Positions 1 to 8,885 of a stretch of 64,000 nt of DNA are shown here, in pieces (position 1 is the first letter of the stretch; each line of letters starts with the position of its first letter). A program made the position numbers and the translations under genes. The DNA comes from Massilia phosphatilytica (lineage in GTDB: Bacteria > Pseudomonadota > Gammaproteobacteria > Burkholderiales > Burkholderiaceae_D), in contig NZ_PUIP01000009.1 in NCBI RefSeq assembly GCF_002968015.1, positions 186,001 through 250,000 of the forward strand, written 5' to 3'. The notes beneath the pieces were generated by a model that saw only the letters and a program-made list of their open reading frames with translations, did no database searches and was not told where the DNA came from.

Positions 1-443
1 TTGCCGAAGCGGTGGCCGGCGCGGTAGGCGGCTTCCTCGGAATCGACGCGGCAGCCCACGACCATGTCCAGGTTGTCCTCGACAAGCTTGGCGATCAGCG
101 CCGGGGCGCTCGCGGCATCGTAGGTGATGTCGCCGTCGCACATCAGGTAGATGTCGGCATCGATGTCGGCGAACATCCGGCGCACCACGTTGCCCTTGCC
201 CTGCAGGGTCTCGGTACGCACGATGGCGCCGGCCGCGGCGGCCACCTCGGACGTGCGGTCCTTCGAGTTATTGTCGTAGACGTAGATGCGCGCCTGCGGC
301 AGCTCGCGCCGGAAGCCTTCGACGACGGCGCCGATGGCAGCCTCCTCGTTATAGCACGGCAGGATCACCGCAATGTCGAGGCCGGCATAGGCGGCACGGG
401 CCGCTTCGATCGGCAATACGTTGGTTTTCAGGGTGGAAGGCAT
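1..443 (-). CDS. Glycosyltransferase family 2, C-terminally truncated by the window edge
   Basis: The frame opens at an ATG at 443 and runs off the left edge after 147 codons without a stop. After about 25 residues it shows the GT2 nucleotide-binding start VILPCYNEEAAIG, then YVYDNNSKDRT and the metal-binding region CDGDITYDA, the D-x-D-like signature of GT-A enzymes. Spacing and motifs resemble dolichyl- or undecaprenyl-phosphate hexose synthases, which move a sugar from a nucleotide donor to a lipid carrier on the inner face of the membrane. It lies 47 bp downstream of the GT39-like membrane transferase on the same strand, so the pair probably makes and then uses a lipid-linked sugar. The acceptor and sugar cannot be told from this fragment, and the C-terminus, with any membrane helices, is outside the window. 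Confidence 0.88.
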   Translation of the reverse strand, partial: MPSTLKTNVLPIEAARAAYAGLDIAVILPCYNEEAAIGAVVEGFRRELPQARIYVYDNNSKDRTSEVAAAAGAIVRTETLQGKGNVVRRMFADIDADIYLMCDGDITYDAASAPALIAKLVEDNLDMVVGCRVDSEEAAYRAGHRFG

Positions 444-490
444 GCTGCGTCCTCGCTGCTGGTGCTGTTACTGTGACGGGTGAACGGTGA

Positions 491-2128
491 TTACTGCAAT
501 TTGGTGAGCGCCGTCGCCTTGGCCGGCAAGCCCATGTTGCGGACAGCCGCGACGTCGGGCCGGGACGGGTCGATGGCGTCGTAGACTTCGGTGACGCCCG
601 ACCGGTACTGGTGCGGCAGGCTCTGGCCGAGACGGAAGCCGGAATCGGCGCGCGCCAGTGCCGCGCGCATCTGGGCGCTGTGCGGATAGGCATCCTTGCC
701 GCCCTCGCGCACGATGACGATGTGCTGGACGCCCAGGCGGTGCAGTTCGGCCAGCACGTCTGCCGTGTCGTGGTACTTGAGGGAATACGTGGTGCCCATG
801 AAATTCGAGTCGGCCAGCAGCTTCGACGCGCGCACGACATAGCCGCGCAACGCGCTGTCGTGCACGGCCATGTCGGCGATGAACCAGCCTTCGGTGGACG
901 CGCTGCCGTCGATGACGGTCAGCACCGGCTTGGCGGCGGCCAGGCGGTCCGTCACGGCGGCGATGCCGGTATCGGCCTTCGGCACGCGCTGGACCAGGTG
1001 CACGATGCCCGGCACGGCCATCACGACGGCCAGGGCCGCACCTGCGAGTGCCGGCGCGGGCGCGTTCGCACGCCAATGAGCCAGCAGGCGCACGGCGCCG
1101 AGGACGGCCAGCACGACGACGGCCGGGAGCGCGGGCGCCATGTAGCGTTCGACGATGTCGACCGGCACCAGCGACTGCAGCAGCAGCGTCGCCAGCAACA
1201 GGCTGAGCACGGCGCTGACGATCGTCCAGCGCCACGGATCCAGGCGGCGTGCGCGGAACTCGGCCACGATGGCGTACAGGGCCAGCAGGCCGCCGACCGG
1301 CGTCACGTTCCGGCCCAAGGCCTGCAGGTTGTACAACAGCGCCTTCGTCGCATACGGCAGGCCGGCCTGATAATTGAAGCCGTCGGCGGCGATCTTTGCC
1401 GTCAGCATGTACCACGGCACGACGATGGCGGCCGCCAGCGCGGCGGCGACGTACAGCCGCACCGACAGCAGGAGTTTCCAGTTGGCCGTCAGCAGGATGT
1501 GGAAGACGGGGATGAACACGACGAGCCAGCCGTTGCCCTTGATGAGCACGGCCGTTGCGGCCAGCAGCGCGAACGCGAGCGCGCTGCCCCAGCCGGGACG
1601 CACGCTGAACGCGATCCAGACGGCGGTGGCGGCGACCAGGCACGCGGTCAGCGGCTGGTCGGCCATGAACATCACGTAGCCTTCCAGCACGAGCGGCGTC
1701 ACCGCATAGACGAGCGCGCCGGCCAGGGCCGCGCGGCGGTCGGCCAGCATGGACAGCGCCGCGGCGACGCCGATGGCCGGCAATGCCGCGAACAGGACGT
1801 TGACGGCGAAGATCACCGGCAAGGTCGGCGGCAGCACGAGGAATACGAGGCCGAGGATGCCGTAATAGGCGGGCGGCCAGTGTCCGATCGAGATCTTCGG
1901 ATAGTGGACGTAGAAATCGGTGGCCGCGCCCATCGGATTGCTGCCGAAATGGCGGGCAATATAATCCGCGACAAAATAGCCGTTGAGGAAGTGCGACGGT
2001 TCATCCGCCCCGGAAAATCCGGACAGGTAGGACTTCGCCGCGAACACGGCCAGCGCGCCGACGAGGACGGCACACAGATAAGCCAGGCAAAGGAACCGGA
2101 ACGAGGGTTTTTGGAAAACCGCTTGCAT
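491..2128 (-). CDS. GT39/ArnT-like polytopic glycosyltransferase
   Basis: A 545-residue, strongly hydrophobic protein with roughly ten or more membrane segments. After the first helix comes FSGADEPSH with an acidic pair (D42-E43), the position where PMT/ArnT-type transferases keep their catalytic acidic residue on the periplasmic side, followed by HWPPAYYGILGLVF. Family members transfer a sugar from a polyprenyl-phosphate donor to a protein or lipid. The downstream GT2 gene fits as maker of the donor. The ATG at 2128 is the natural start because a hydrophobic signal-anchor follows within ten residues. The last 150 residues are a soluble periplasmic-type domain. The substrate is unknown; lipid A, teichoic-like polymer or protein are all possible. 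Confidence 0.82.
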   Translation of the reverse strand: MQAVFQKPSFRFLCLAYLCAVLVGALAVFAAKSYLSGFSGADEPSHFLNGYFVADYIARHFGSNPMGAATDFYVHYPKISIGHWPPAYYGILGLVFLVLPPTLPVIFAVNVLFAALPAIGVAAALSMLADRRAALAGALVYAVTPLVLEGYVMFMADQPLTACLVAATAVWIAFSVRPGWGSALAFALLAATAVLIKGNGWLVVFIPVFHILLTANWKLLLSVRLYVAAALAAAIVVPWYMLTAKIAADGFNYQAGLPYATKALLYNLQALGRNVTPVGGLLALYAIVAEFRARRLDPWRWTIVSAVLSLLLATLLLQSLVPVDIVERYMAPALPAVVVLAVLGAVRLLAHWRANAPAPALAGAALAVVMAVPGIVHLVQRVPKADTGIAAVTDRLAAAKPVLTVIDGSASTEGWFIADMAVHDSALRGYVVRASKLLADSNFMGTTYSLKYHDTADVLAELHRLGVQHIVIVREGGKDAYPHSAQMRAALARADSGFRLGQSLPHQYRSGVTEVYDAIDPSRPDVAAVRNMGLPAKATALTKLQ

Positions 2129-2233
2129 GAATGTCGGGGAAAGATCAACGATGGGACAGCGTCGCGAACTTTAGCATATTTGCAAGCTTTAAGAGCGTCA
2201 AGTTTGAGCGCTGTTGTATTTGCGACCGCTGAC

Positions 2234-2267
2234 AAAAAACGCCGTCCCCACATCGCGGGAACGGCGT
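2234..2267 (-). terminator. Rho-independent terminator after the first M13 peptidase gene
   Basis: Read on the minus strand, ACGCCGTTCCC and GGGGACGGCGT pair over 11 bp (one G-U) across a 7-nt loop, followed directly by a run of six T. It sits about 25 bp past the stop of the peptidase gene and separates it from the glycosyltransferase pair. Confidence 0.8.
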
Positions 2268-2291
2268 CGGCGGCCCGGCCGTGCTAGGGCA

Positions 2292-4361
2292 TTACCAGAT
2301 GATCACGCGCTCCTGCGGTGCCAGGTACATCTTGTCGCCCTGCTTGACCTTGAAGGCGTCGTAGAAGCCCGGCTGGTTGCGCAGCGTGCCGTTGGCGCGG
2401 AACTGGCCCGGCGAGTGCGGGTCGGTCTTCACCTGCACGATCTGCTGCTGTTCGCGCATCTTGGTGCGCCACACCTGGGCCCAGCCCATGTACAGGCGTT
2501 GTTCGCCGCTCAAGCCGTCGATCACCGGCGCCTTCTTGCCCTTCAGCGAGATCTTGTACGCTTTATAGGCGATGGCGAGACCCGAGTTGTCGGCGATGTT
2601 CTCGCCCAAGGTCAGTTCGCCGTTCACGTGGTAGCCCTTGATCGGTTCGAACTGGTTGTACTGGTTGACCAGCATCTTCGTCTTGGCTTCGAAGTTCTTG
2701 TGGTCGGCCGCGGTCCACCAGTCGCGCAGGTTGCCGTCGCCGTCGTACTGGGCGCCCTGGTCGTCGAAGCCGTGGCTGATCTCGTGGCCGATCACGGCGC
2801 CGATGCCGCCGTAGTTGACCGCGTCATCCGCATTGGCGTCGAAGAACGGCGGCTGCAGGATCGCGGCCGGGAACACGATCTCGTTCATCTCCGGGTTGTA
2901 GTACGCGTTGATGGTCTGCGGCGTCATGCCCCACTCGTCGCGGTCGATCGGCTTGCCGAGTTTATTCAGCTCGCGGTTGTACTCGACGTCGCGCGAGCGC
3001 ATCACGTTGCCCACCAGGTCATCACGCGACACGACGAGGGCCGAGTAATCCTTCCACTTGTTCGGGTAACCGATCTTCGGCGTGAACTTGGCCAGCTTGG
3101 CCTGCGCTTCCTTCTTGGTGGCCGGGGACATCCAGTCCAGCTTGTCGATGCTCTGCTTGTAGGCGACCAGCAGGTTCTTGACCAGCGCTTCCATGCGCGC
3201 CTTGCGCTCCGGCGGGAAGTACTCGCCCACGTACAGCTTGCCCAGCGACTCGCCCTGCGAACGCTCGATCGCGCCCACGCCACGCTTCCAGCGCGGTTCC
3301 TGCTCCTTCACGCCCGACAGGGTCTTGCCGTAGAAGTCGAAGCGCTCGTCGACGAAGGCCTTGTTCAGGTAGCTCGCGTACGCGTCCACCAGGTGCATCG
3401 TCAGGTAGGCCTTCCAGGTGTCCAGCGAGGTCTTGTTCGAGATCTCGGCGAAGCCTTTCAGGTAGGTCGGCTGGCTGACGATCACATAGGTCGTCTTGCC
3501 GGCGATGCCGGTGGCCTGCAGGTAGCCGTTCCAGTCGTAGTCCGGCGCCACCTTGCCCATGTCGGCCAGCGGCACCTTGTTGTAGGCCTTGATCGGGTCG
3601 CGCAGTTCGACCTTGGTCCACTGCACCTTCGCCAGTTCGGTCTCGAAGTCGACGATCGCCTTCGCGTTGGCGGCGGCGTTCTTGTCGCCGGCCAGCGCCA
3701 GGGTCTTCTCGACGTGCGTCAGGTACTTGGCCTTCGCGTCGGCCAGCTTGGCGTCGTCCGCTTTCAGGTAGTAGTCGCGGTCGGGCATGCCGAGGCCGCT
3801 CTGGTAGATGTCGGCGACGTACTTGGTCGAATCCTTGTTGTCCTGGTGGATGCCGAAGTCGTACGGCACGTTCACGCCGATCTTGCCCAGGTGCGCCAGC
3901 AGCGCGGGCAGCTCGGACTTGTCCTTCAGCGCCGCGATCTTCGCCAGTTCACCGTTCAGCGGGGTGATGCCCAATTGTTCGAGCTTCGCTTCGTCCATGA
4001 AGCTGGCGTAGTAATCGCCGATGCGCTGGGCGTCGGTGCCCTTGGCCGGGTTGCCGGCGGCGGCTTTCTCGATGATGCCGCGCAGCTGCGGCAGCGTGTC
4101 GTCGCGCAGCTTGGCGAACGAGCCCCAGCTCGATTTGTCGGCCGGGATCTCGACCGTCTTCATCCACTTGCCGTTCAGGTATTCATAGAAATCGTCCTGC
4201 GGGCGGACCGCAGGATCGATGTATTCGGTGGCGATGCCGGCGGCCAGGGTCTGGCCCTTCTTGATCGCCGTGTTCTTGGCGGCGCCGCCTTCCGCCGCAT
4301 GGCCGGCGTTGGCAAGCAGCGCCACGGTCAGGGCGCTCAACAGGGTGTGCTTCTTCATCAT
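2292..4361 (-). CDS. M13 family zinc metallopeptidase (neprilysin/PepO type), copy 1
   Basis: A 689-residue secreted peptidase. A signal peptide (MMKKHTLLSALTVALLANAGHA) precedes the M13 N-terminal domain. The gluzincin site HEISH (H526, E527, H530) follows the conserved NAYYNP and PAAILQPPFF elements, and the third zinc ligand lies in ENIADNSG (E587). Length and motif order match full M13 enzymes, which cleave oligopeptides outside the cytoplasm; the leader places it in the periplasm or outside. A second M13 gene of nearly the same length lies just upstream at 4454-6472 on the same strand, with long identical stretches such as the region around QFRANGTLRNQ. The start has two consecutive Met codons with a GGAGATGAAGA-like SD before them. 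A terminator follows the gene. Confidence 0.95.
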   Translation of the reverse strand: MMKKHTLLSALTVALLANAGHAAEGGAAKNTAIKKGQTLAAGIATEYIDPAVRPQDDFYEYLNGKWMKTVEIPADKSSWGSFAKLRDDTLPQLRGIIEKAAAGNPAKGTDAQRIGDYYASFMDEAKLEQLGITPLNGELAKIAALKDKSELPALLAHLGKIGVNVPYDFGIHQDNKDSTKYVADIYQSGLGMPDRDYYLKADDAKLADAKAKYLTHVEKTLALAGDKNAAANAKAIVDFETELAKVQWTKVELRDPIKAYNKVPLADMGKVAPDYDWNGYLQATGIAGKTTYVIVSQPTYLKGFAEISNKTSLDTWKAYLTMHLVDAYASYLNKAFVDERFDFYGKTLSGVKEQEPRWKRGVGAIERSQGESLGKLYVGEYFPPERKARMEALVKNLLVAYKQSIDKLDWMSPATKKEAQAKLAKFTPKIGYPNKWKDYSALVVSRDDLVGNVMRSRDVEYNRELNKLGKPIDRDEWGMTPQTINAYYNPEMNEIVFPAAILQPPFFDANADDAVNYGGIGAVIGHEISHGFDDQGAQYDGDGNLRDWWTAADHKNFEAKTKMLVNQYNQFEPIKGYHVNGELTLGENIADNSGLAIAYKAYKISLKGKKAPVIDGLSGEQRLYMGWAQVWRTKMREQQQIVQVKTDPHSPGQFRANGTLRNQPGFYDAFKVKQGDKMYLAPQERVIIW

Positions 4362-4453
4362 CTCTTCATCTCCCTCGGGTTGTTATGGGTGGGATGGTGG
4401 GGCCGGCGGGGGTACCGCCGGCTTCGATTATCGCTGATGGCGATCCGTTTTTG

Positions 4454-6472
4454 TTACCAAATGGTGACGCGCTGCGCCGGCGGCAGATACATTTTGTCGC
4501 CTTCCTTCACGCCGAACGCCTCGTAGAACGCGGCCTGGTTGCGCAAGGTGCCGTTGGCGCGGAACTGGCCCGGCGAGTGCGGGTCGGTTTTCACTTGCAC
4601 GATCTGCTGCGCCTCGCGCATCTTCGAACGCCACACCTGGGCCCAGCCCATGAAGAAGCGCTGGTCGCCGGTGAGGCCGTCGATGACGGGCGCCTGCTGG
4701 CCGTGCAGCGAGATCTTGTAGGCTTTATAGGCGATGGCGAGACCGGAGTTGTCGCCGATGTTCTCGCCCAGCGTGAGCGCGCCGTTGACATGGTAGCCCG
4801 GGAGCGGTTCGAATGCGTCGTACTGCTTGACCAGCATGTCGGTCCTGGCCTTGAAGCGCGCCTGGTCCTCTGCCGTCCACCAGTTGCGCAGATTGCCCTC
4901 GCCGTCCGACTGGCTGCCCTTGTCGTCGAAGCCGTGGCCGATCTCGTGGCCGATCACGGCGCCGATGCCGCCGTAGTTCACGGCGTCGTCCGCGCTTGCA
5001 TCGAAGAACGGCGGTTGCAGGATCGCGGCCGGGAACACGATCTCGTTCATGCGCGAGTTGTAGTAGGCGTTCACCGTCTGCGGCGTCATGCCCCACTCTT
5101 CGCGGTCGATCGGCTTGCCCAGCTTGTCGATGTTGCGGTTGTACGCGAAGGTCGCGGCGCGCATCACGTTGCCGGCCAGGTCATCCTTCTTGATGGCCAG
5201 GCGGGAATAATCGCGCCACTTGTTCGGGTAGCCGATCTTCGGCGTGAATTTCGCCAGCTTGGCCTGGGCTTCCTTCTTGGTCTCCGGGCCCATCCAGTCG
5301 AGCTGGTCGATCGATTGCTTGTACGCGGCGAGGACATTCTTGACGAGTTCCTCCATGCGCGCCTTGCGCTCCGGCGGGAAGTACCTGGCCACGTATTCGC
5401 GGCCCAGCGCCTCGCCCAGCGCGCCTTCGACGACGGACACGCCGATCTTCCAGCGCGGGCGGTTGACGTCCGCACCGGTCAGGGTCTTGCCGTAGAAATC
5501 GAAGTCCGCATCGACGAACGCCTTCGACAGGTAAGGCGCGTATTCGCGCAGCAGCTGCCACTGGAAGTAGGCCTTGACGGTCTCGAGGTCGGTGTCGGCG
5601 AGGATCTTGTCGAAGCCCTGCAGGTAGCTCGGCTGGCCGACGATCACGTAATCCGCCTTGTTGCCCACGCCGGCGGCGCCCAGCGCCGTCTTCCAGTCAT
5701 AGCCCGGCGTCAGCGCGCCGAGCTGCGCCACGTCCATCTTGTTGTAGCTCTTGTTCGGGTCGCGCAGTTCGACCTTCGTCCACTGCACCTTCGCCAGTTC
5801 CGTCTCGAACGCGACGATGGCCTTCGCCTTCGCCTGCGCGTCCTTGTCGCCGGCCAGCTGCAGGATCGTCGCGACGTGCTGTTCGTACCTGGCCTTGGTC
5901 GCGGCCATCTTGGCGTCGTCGAGCTTCAGGTAGTAGTCGCGGTCCGGCAAGCCCAGGCCGCCCTGGCGGATGTAGGTGGCGTACTTCGTGGAGGCTTTCG
6001 CGTCCTGCGCCACGCCGATGCCGTACGGCGTCGCGACGCCGATCCTGGTGAGGTGCGCGATCAGGTCCGGCACGCCCTTCTTGTCCTTCAGGGTGCGGAT
6101 GCGGGCCAGCTCGCCCGTCAGCGGCTTGTAGCCCAGCGTCTCCAGCTTCTTCTCGTCCATGAAACTCGTGTACAGGTCCGCGATCTTCTGGGCGTCGGTA
6201 CCGGCTTTCTTGTGCGGATCCTTCTGGTCCGCCTCGATGATGCCGAGGAGCTGCGGCTGCGTGTCGTCGCGCAGCTTCATGAACGTGCCCCAGCTCGAAC
6301 GGTCCGCGGGGATCTCGGTCGTCTTGAGCCACTTGCCGTTCAGGTGAGTGAAGAAATCGTCCTGCACGCGTACGCTCGGGTCGATGTATTGCGTGTCGAT
6401 GCCCGCCGTTCCTGCGGATGCGCAGGTGGCCAGCATGGAGAGGGTCAGGGTACTGAGAAGGTATCGTTTCAC
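4454..6472 (-). CDS. M13 family zinc metallopeptidase, copy 2 (tandem paralogue)
   Basis: A 672-residue paralogue of the neighbouring M13 peptidase. It has a signal peptide (MKRYLLSTLTLSMLATCASA), zinc motif HEIGH (H509, E510, H513) and ENIGDNSG supplying the third ligand (E570). The active-site regions are almost the same as in copy 1, while the N-terminal half, which lines the substrate chamber in M13 enzymes, differs more. This suggests an old tandem duplication with changed peptide preference. It lies 92 bp upstream of copy 1 and 93 bp downstream of a TonB-dependent receptor, all on one strand. An inverted repeat without a clear T-run lies in the gap to copy 1, so the two may be partly uncoupled. 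Confidence 0.95.
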   Translation of the reverse strand: MKRYLLSTLTLSMLATCASAGTAGIDTQYIDPSVRVQDDFFTHLNGKWLKTTEIPADRSSWGTFMKLRDDTQPQLLGIIEADQKDPHKKAGTDAQKIADLYTSFMDEKKLETLGYKPLTGELARIRTLKDKKGVPDLIAHLTRIGVATPYGIGVAQDAKASTKYATYIRQGGLGLPDRDYYLKLDDAKMAATKARYEQHVATILQLAGDKDAQAKAKAIVAFETELAKVQWTKVELRDPNKSYNKMDVAQLGALTPGYDWKTALGAAGVGNKADYVIVGQPSYLQGFDKILADTDLETVKAYFQWQLLREYAPYLSKAFVDADFDFYGKTLTGADVNRPRWKIGVSVVEGALGEALGREYVARYFPPERKARMEELVKNVLAAYKQSIDQLDWMGPETKKEAQAKLAKFTPKIGYPNKWRDYSRLAIKKDDLAGNVMRAATFAYNRNIDKLGKPIDREEWGMTPQTVNAYYNSRMNEIVFPAAILQPPFFDASADDAVNYGGIGAVIGHEIGHGFDDKGSQSDGEGNLRNWWTAEDQARFKARTDMLVKQYDAFEPLPGYHVNGALTLGENIGDNSGLAIAYKAYKISLHGQQAPVIDGLTGDQRFFMGWAQVWRSKMREAQQIVQVKTDPHSPGQFRANGTLRNQAAFYEAFGVKEGDKMYLPPAQRVTIW

Positions 6473-6525
6473 GAGGGGTTCCTTGTGTTCTGCGAATGCG
6501 GCTTGTGGCCATCGGCGAATGTAAC

Positions 6526-6555
6526 ACGGCCCGGCGTGCCGATTCTCCGGGCCGT
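6526..6555 (-). terminator. Hairpin between the TonB receptor gene and M13 copy 2
   Basis: ACGGCCCGG at 6526-6534 pairs with CCGGGCCGT at 6547-6555 across a 12-nt loop. It lies just past the receptor stop. No real T-run follows on the minus strand, so termination would be partial at best; it could also simply stabilise mRNA. Confidence 0.4.
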
Positions 6556-6565
6556 CGTGGCGGCG

Positions 6566-8752
6566 CTACATTTTCATTTCGTAGCGGATGCCGAGAGTCG
6601 TATACGTGCGGGTTGCCGTCGCCGCGCTCTGCACGAGGGTTCCCGTGTCGACGCTGCGCGCGCTGTCGTAGAGGCGCGCATCGAGATTGTTGGCGGACAG
6701 GCGCACCTGCGCGCTCGCATTCAGCTTGTACAAACCGTAAAAGTCGAACTGGCGCTTCATGCCCGTGTATGCGGTCTCGTTGACGGTGGTCTGCACGAGG
6801 GTCGCGGGCGTCCAGTTCAAGCCGCCGCCGAGCGTCAGCGGCAGGCCTTTCAGGCGCCAGTCCGCGCCCACGTTCGCCGTCTGCTTCGGTTGCTGGTCGA
6901 GGCGGTTGTCCGGGCCCGGGATGCCCTCCACATTCGACCAGTAGCGGCTGTAGTTGGCGCGCACGTCGACGTTCGGCGCGCCCGCGTAGACGTCCGTCAG
7001 CGGGAACTTCGCTTCCAGCTCGATGCCGCGCGTGCGTGCCTTGCCGATGTTGACGGGCGTGGAGACCCAGCGCGGCCCGCTCGCCGTCTGCGCCAGCACC
7101 GTCGTGCGGCGCTGCAGGTCGTCGATATCGCGCGCGAATCCGCTCGCGGACAGGATGCCGCTCTTGCCGACGTAGTGTTCGTACGCGACATCGATACCTG
7201 TCGCCAGTTCCGGCTTCAAATTCGGATTGCCCGTGCGATCCGGCCGTGTGGCGTCGTTGTACGTGGAAATCGTTGGCACGGCGATCAGGTCGTTCAGTGC
7301 CGGCGCCTTGTAGCTGCGCGTGACGCTCGCACGGATCTGGTCTTTATCGTGTTCGGGGATGCGCCACACGCCGTGCAGCACGGGACTCCACACCTTCGAG
7401 AGGTTACGGACCTTGTCGCTGGTGATGCGGATGCCTTCCCAGCGCAGGCCGAGGTAAGTGGAGAACTGCGGCGTGACGTCCCACTCGTCCTGCACGAACC
7501 CGGCGACGCGGCGCGAATCGGCCGCCAGCGATGCGCCGCCGCCATCGAACAGCGCGGCCGAATCGCCGGCCGCCACGTGTTCCTGGCTGCGGTGCCCGCC
7601 CTCGATCTCCCAGCCGGCCGCGAACAGGTGGCCTTTGCCCATGGGCCGCGTGTATTTGCCGCCCGTATTCAGGCTGCCGTCGCGCGTGTTGTCGCTGTCG
7701 ACGTAGCGCAGCAGCGGGCTGCCGCCCGCATCGAACGTATTGCGCAGCACGTCGCTGTTGCTGCGGCCACCGGCGAAGCCGAACTTCACTTCCAGGCGCG
7801 CGCCACCGTCCATGCGGTGCAGCCAGTTGCCGAAGCCGCGCACGAATGTGGAGTTCGATGTCGAATCGGATCTCTGGTGCGCGTAGTCCGGCGCGGTCGT
7901 GCCGATGGGTTGATCGAGCCGGCTGTCGCCGCCGCTGCGGTTGCGGTTCGCGACGAGGAACGGTTGAAAAGTCAGCATGTCGCCGTTCGCGAACTTGTAC
8001 GCGAAGCGCGGCGTGAGGAACAGCGAGTCGTTGACGCCGCCGCCTTCGTCGTGGATGCGCTGCTCGCGCTGCACAGTGCCATCGTGCCGCGTGTTCAGGT
8101 TGACGGTGTCGCTGTCGTTGTGCTGGCGCGCCTGGTTGACGGCGCCCGTCAGGTTCCACGACAGGCTGCCCGCCTGGCCCGGCACGACGACGCCCACGTT
8201 CACGCCGTGGCGGCCCTGCTCGATGCTGTCGGCCACGCGCAGCTGCACGTCCTTTTGCCGATAACCTTCGCGCAGGATGATGTTGATGGTGCCCGCGATC
8301 GCCTGGGTACTGTGTTCCGCGACGGGTCCGCGCATCACTTCGACGCGCTCGACCTGGTCGGGCGCCAGCGCGTCCAGCGAAAAGCCCGGCGGCGGACGCT
8401 CGCCGTTGACGAGCATTTGCGTATAGCCGTTACCGAGACCCCGCATGCGCACGCCGCCGCCGCCGCGTCCCGGCGGCCCGCCCAGGGTCACGCCCGGCAG
8501 GCGCTTGAGGACTTCGCTGATGCTCGTGTCGCCGTTGCGGTCGAGCTCTTCGCGCCCGAACACCATTTTCGCGGCCGTCGACAGGCGGCGCGTCTCGGTG
8601 TCGTCGGCGCGCGCGCCGCTCACGTTCACCTGCTGGACCTGGCCGGTGGTCGGTGAATCGTTCGTTGGGGAAGGGGTGGGGCCGGACTGGGCCCATGCAG
8701 GTCCCGCCGTGCCCAGCAGAGCCAGGCAGGCGATCGGGATCAGTGGTCTCAT
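6566..8752 (-). CDS. TonB-dependent outer-membrane receptor
   Basis: A 728-residue receptor. The ATG at 8752 begins a proper signal peptide (MRPLIPIACLALLGTAGPAWAQ); an in-frame TTG 27 bp upstream is less likely. A short linker leads to QVQQVNVSGARADDTETR, then a plug domain with ISEVLKRLPGVTLGG and VERVEVMRGPVAEHST, then GTINIILR, the usual end of the plug. The rest is beta-barrel with alternating aromatic strands to YEMKM. Family members import siderophores, cobalamin, sugars or peptides across the outer membrane with TonB-ExbBD energy. The two secreted M13 peptidases just downstream make peptide or peptide-metal uptake a plausible guess, but nothing in the sequence fixes the ligand. Confidence 0.92.
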   Translation of the reverse strand: MRPLIPIACLALLGTAGPAWAQSGPTPSPTNDSPTTGQVQQVNVSGARADDTETRRLSTAAKMVFGREELDRNGDTSISEVLKRLPGVTLGGPPGRGGGGVRMRGLGNGYTQMLVNGERPPPGFSLDALAPDQVERVEVMRGPVAEHSTQAIAGTINIILREGYRQKDVQLRVADSIEQGRHGVNVGVVVPGQAGSLSWNLTGAVNQARQHNDSDTVNLNTRHDGTVQREQRIHDEGGGVNDSLFLTPRFAYKFANGDMLTFQPFLVANRNRSGGDSRLDQPIGTTAPDYAHQRSDSTSNSTFVRGFGNWLHRMDGGARLEVKFGFAGGRSNSDVLRNTFDAGGSPLLRYVDSDNTRDGSLNTGGKYTRPMGKGHLFAAGWEIEGGHRSQEHVAAGDSAALFDGGGASLAADSRRVAGFVQDEWDVTPQFSTYLGLRWEGIRITSDKVRNLSKVWSPVLHGVWRIPEHDKDQIRASVTRSYKAPALNDLIAVPTISTYNDATRPDRTGNPNLKPELATGIDVAYEHYVGKSGILSASGFARDIDDLQRRTTVLAQTASGPRWVSTPVNIGKARTRGIELEAKFPLTDVYAGAPNVDVRANYSRYWSNVEGIPGPDNRLDQQPKQTANVGADWRLKGLPLTLGGGLNWTPATLVQTTVNETAYTGMKRQFDFYGLYKLNASAQVRLSANNLDARLYDSARSVDTGTLVQSAATATRTYTTLGIRYEMKM

Positions 8753-8885
8753 GACTATCGCTGTGATCGGTTTCGGCAACCGCGGTGCTGCATTGCTGCC
8801 TAGATAAAACCAATTCTAGCGGGGAAGGATCGCCAACATACAGATTGATGACGGTTTTTACTTAACGATACATTGTATGCATGTC
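8753..8885. promoter_or_regulatory. AT-rich gap upstream of the TonB receptor with an 11-bp palindrome
   Basis: The 133-bp gap holds ATACATTGTAT (8868-8878), a perfect palindrome around one base, placed just past the stop of the Spy-like gene. It also holds a TAGAAT on the minus strand (about 8812-8817) that could be a -10 box for the receptor. No convincing -35 is visible. An operator for a metal- or nutrient-responsive repressor would be usual for such receptors, but the palindrome is too short to name one. Confidence 0.3.

Noticed and set aside
4385..8656. Very long open frame on the plus strand opposite the M13 and TonB receptor genes
   Set aside because: It is antisense to three clearly conserved genes and has the Arg/Val/His-rich composition expected from mirrored high-GC codons; no domain is recognisable.
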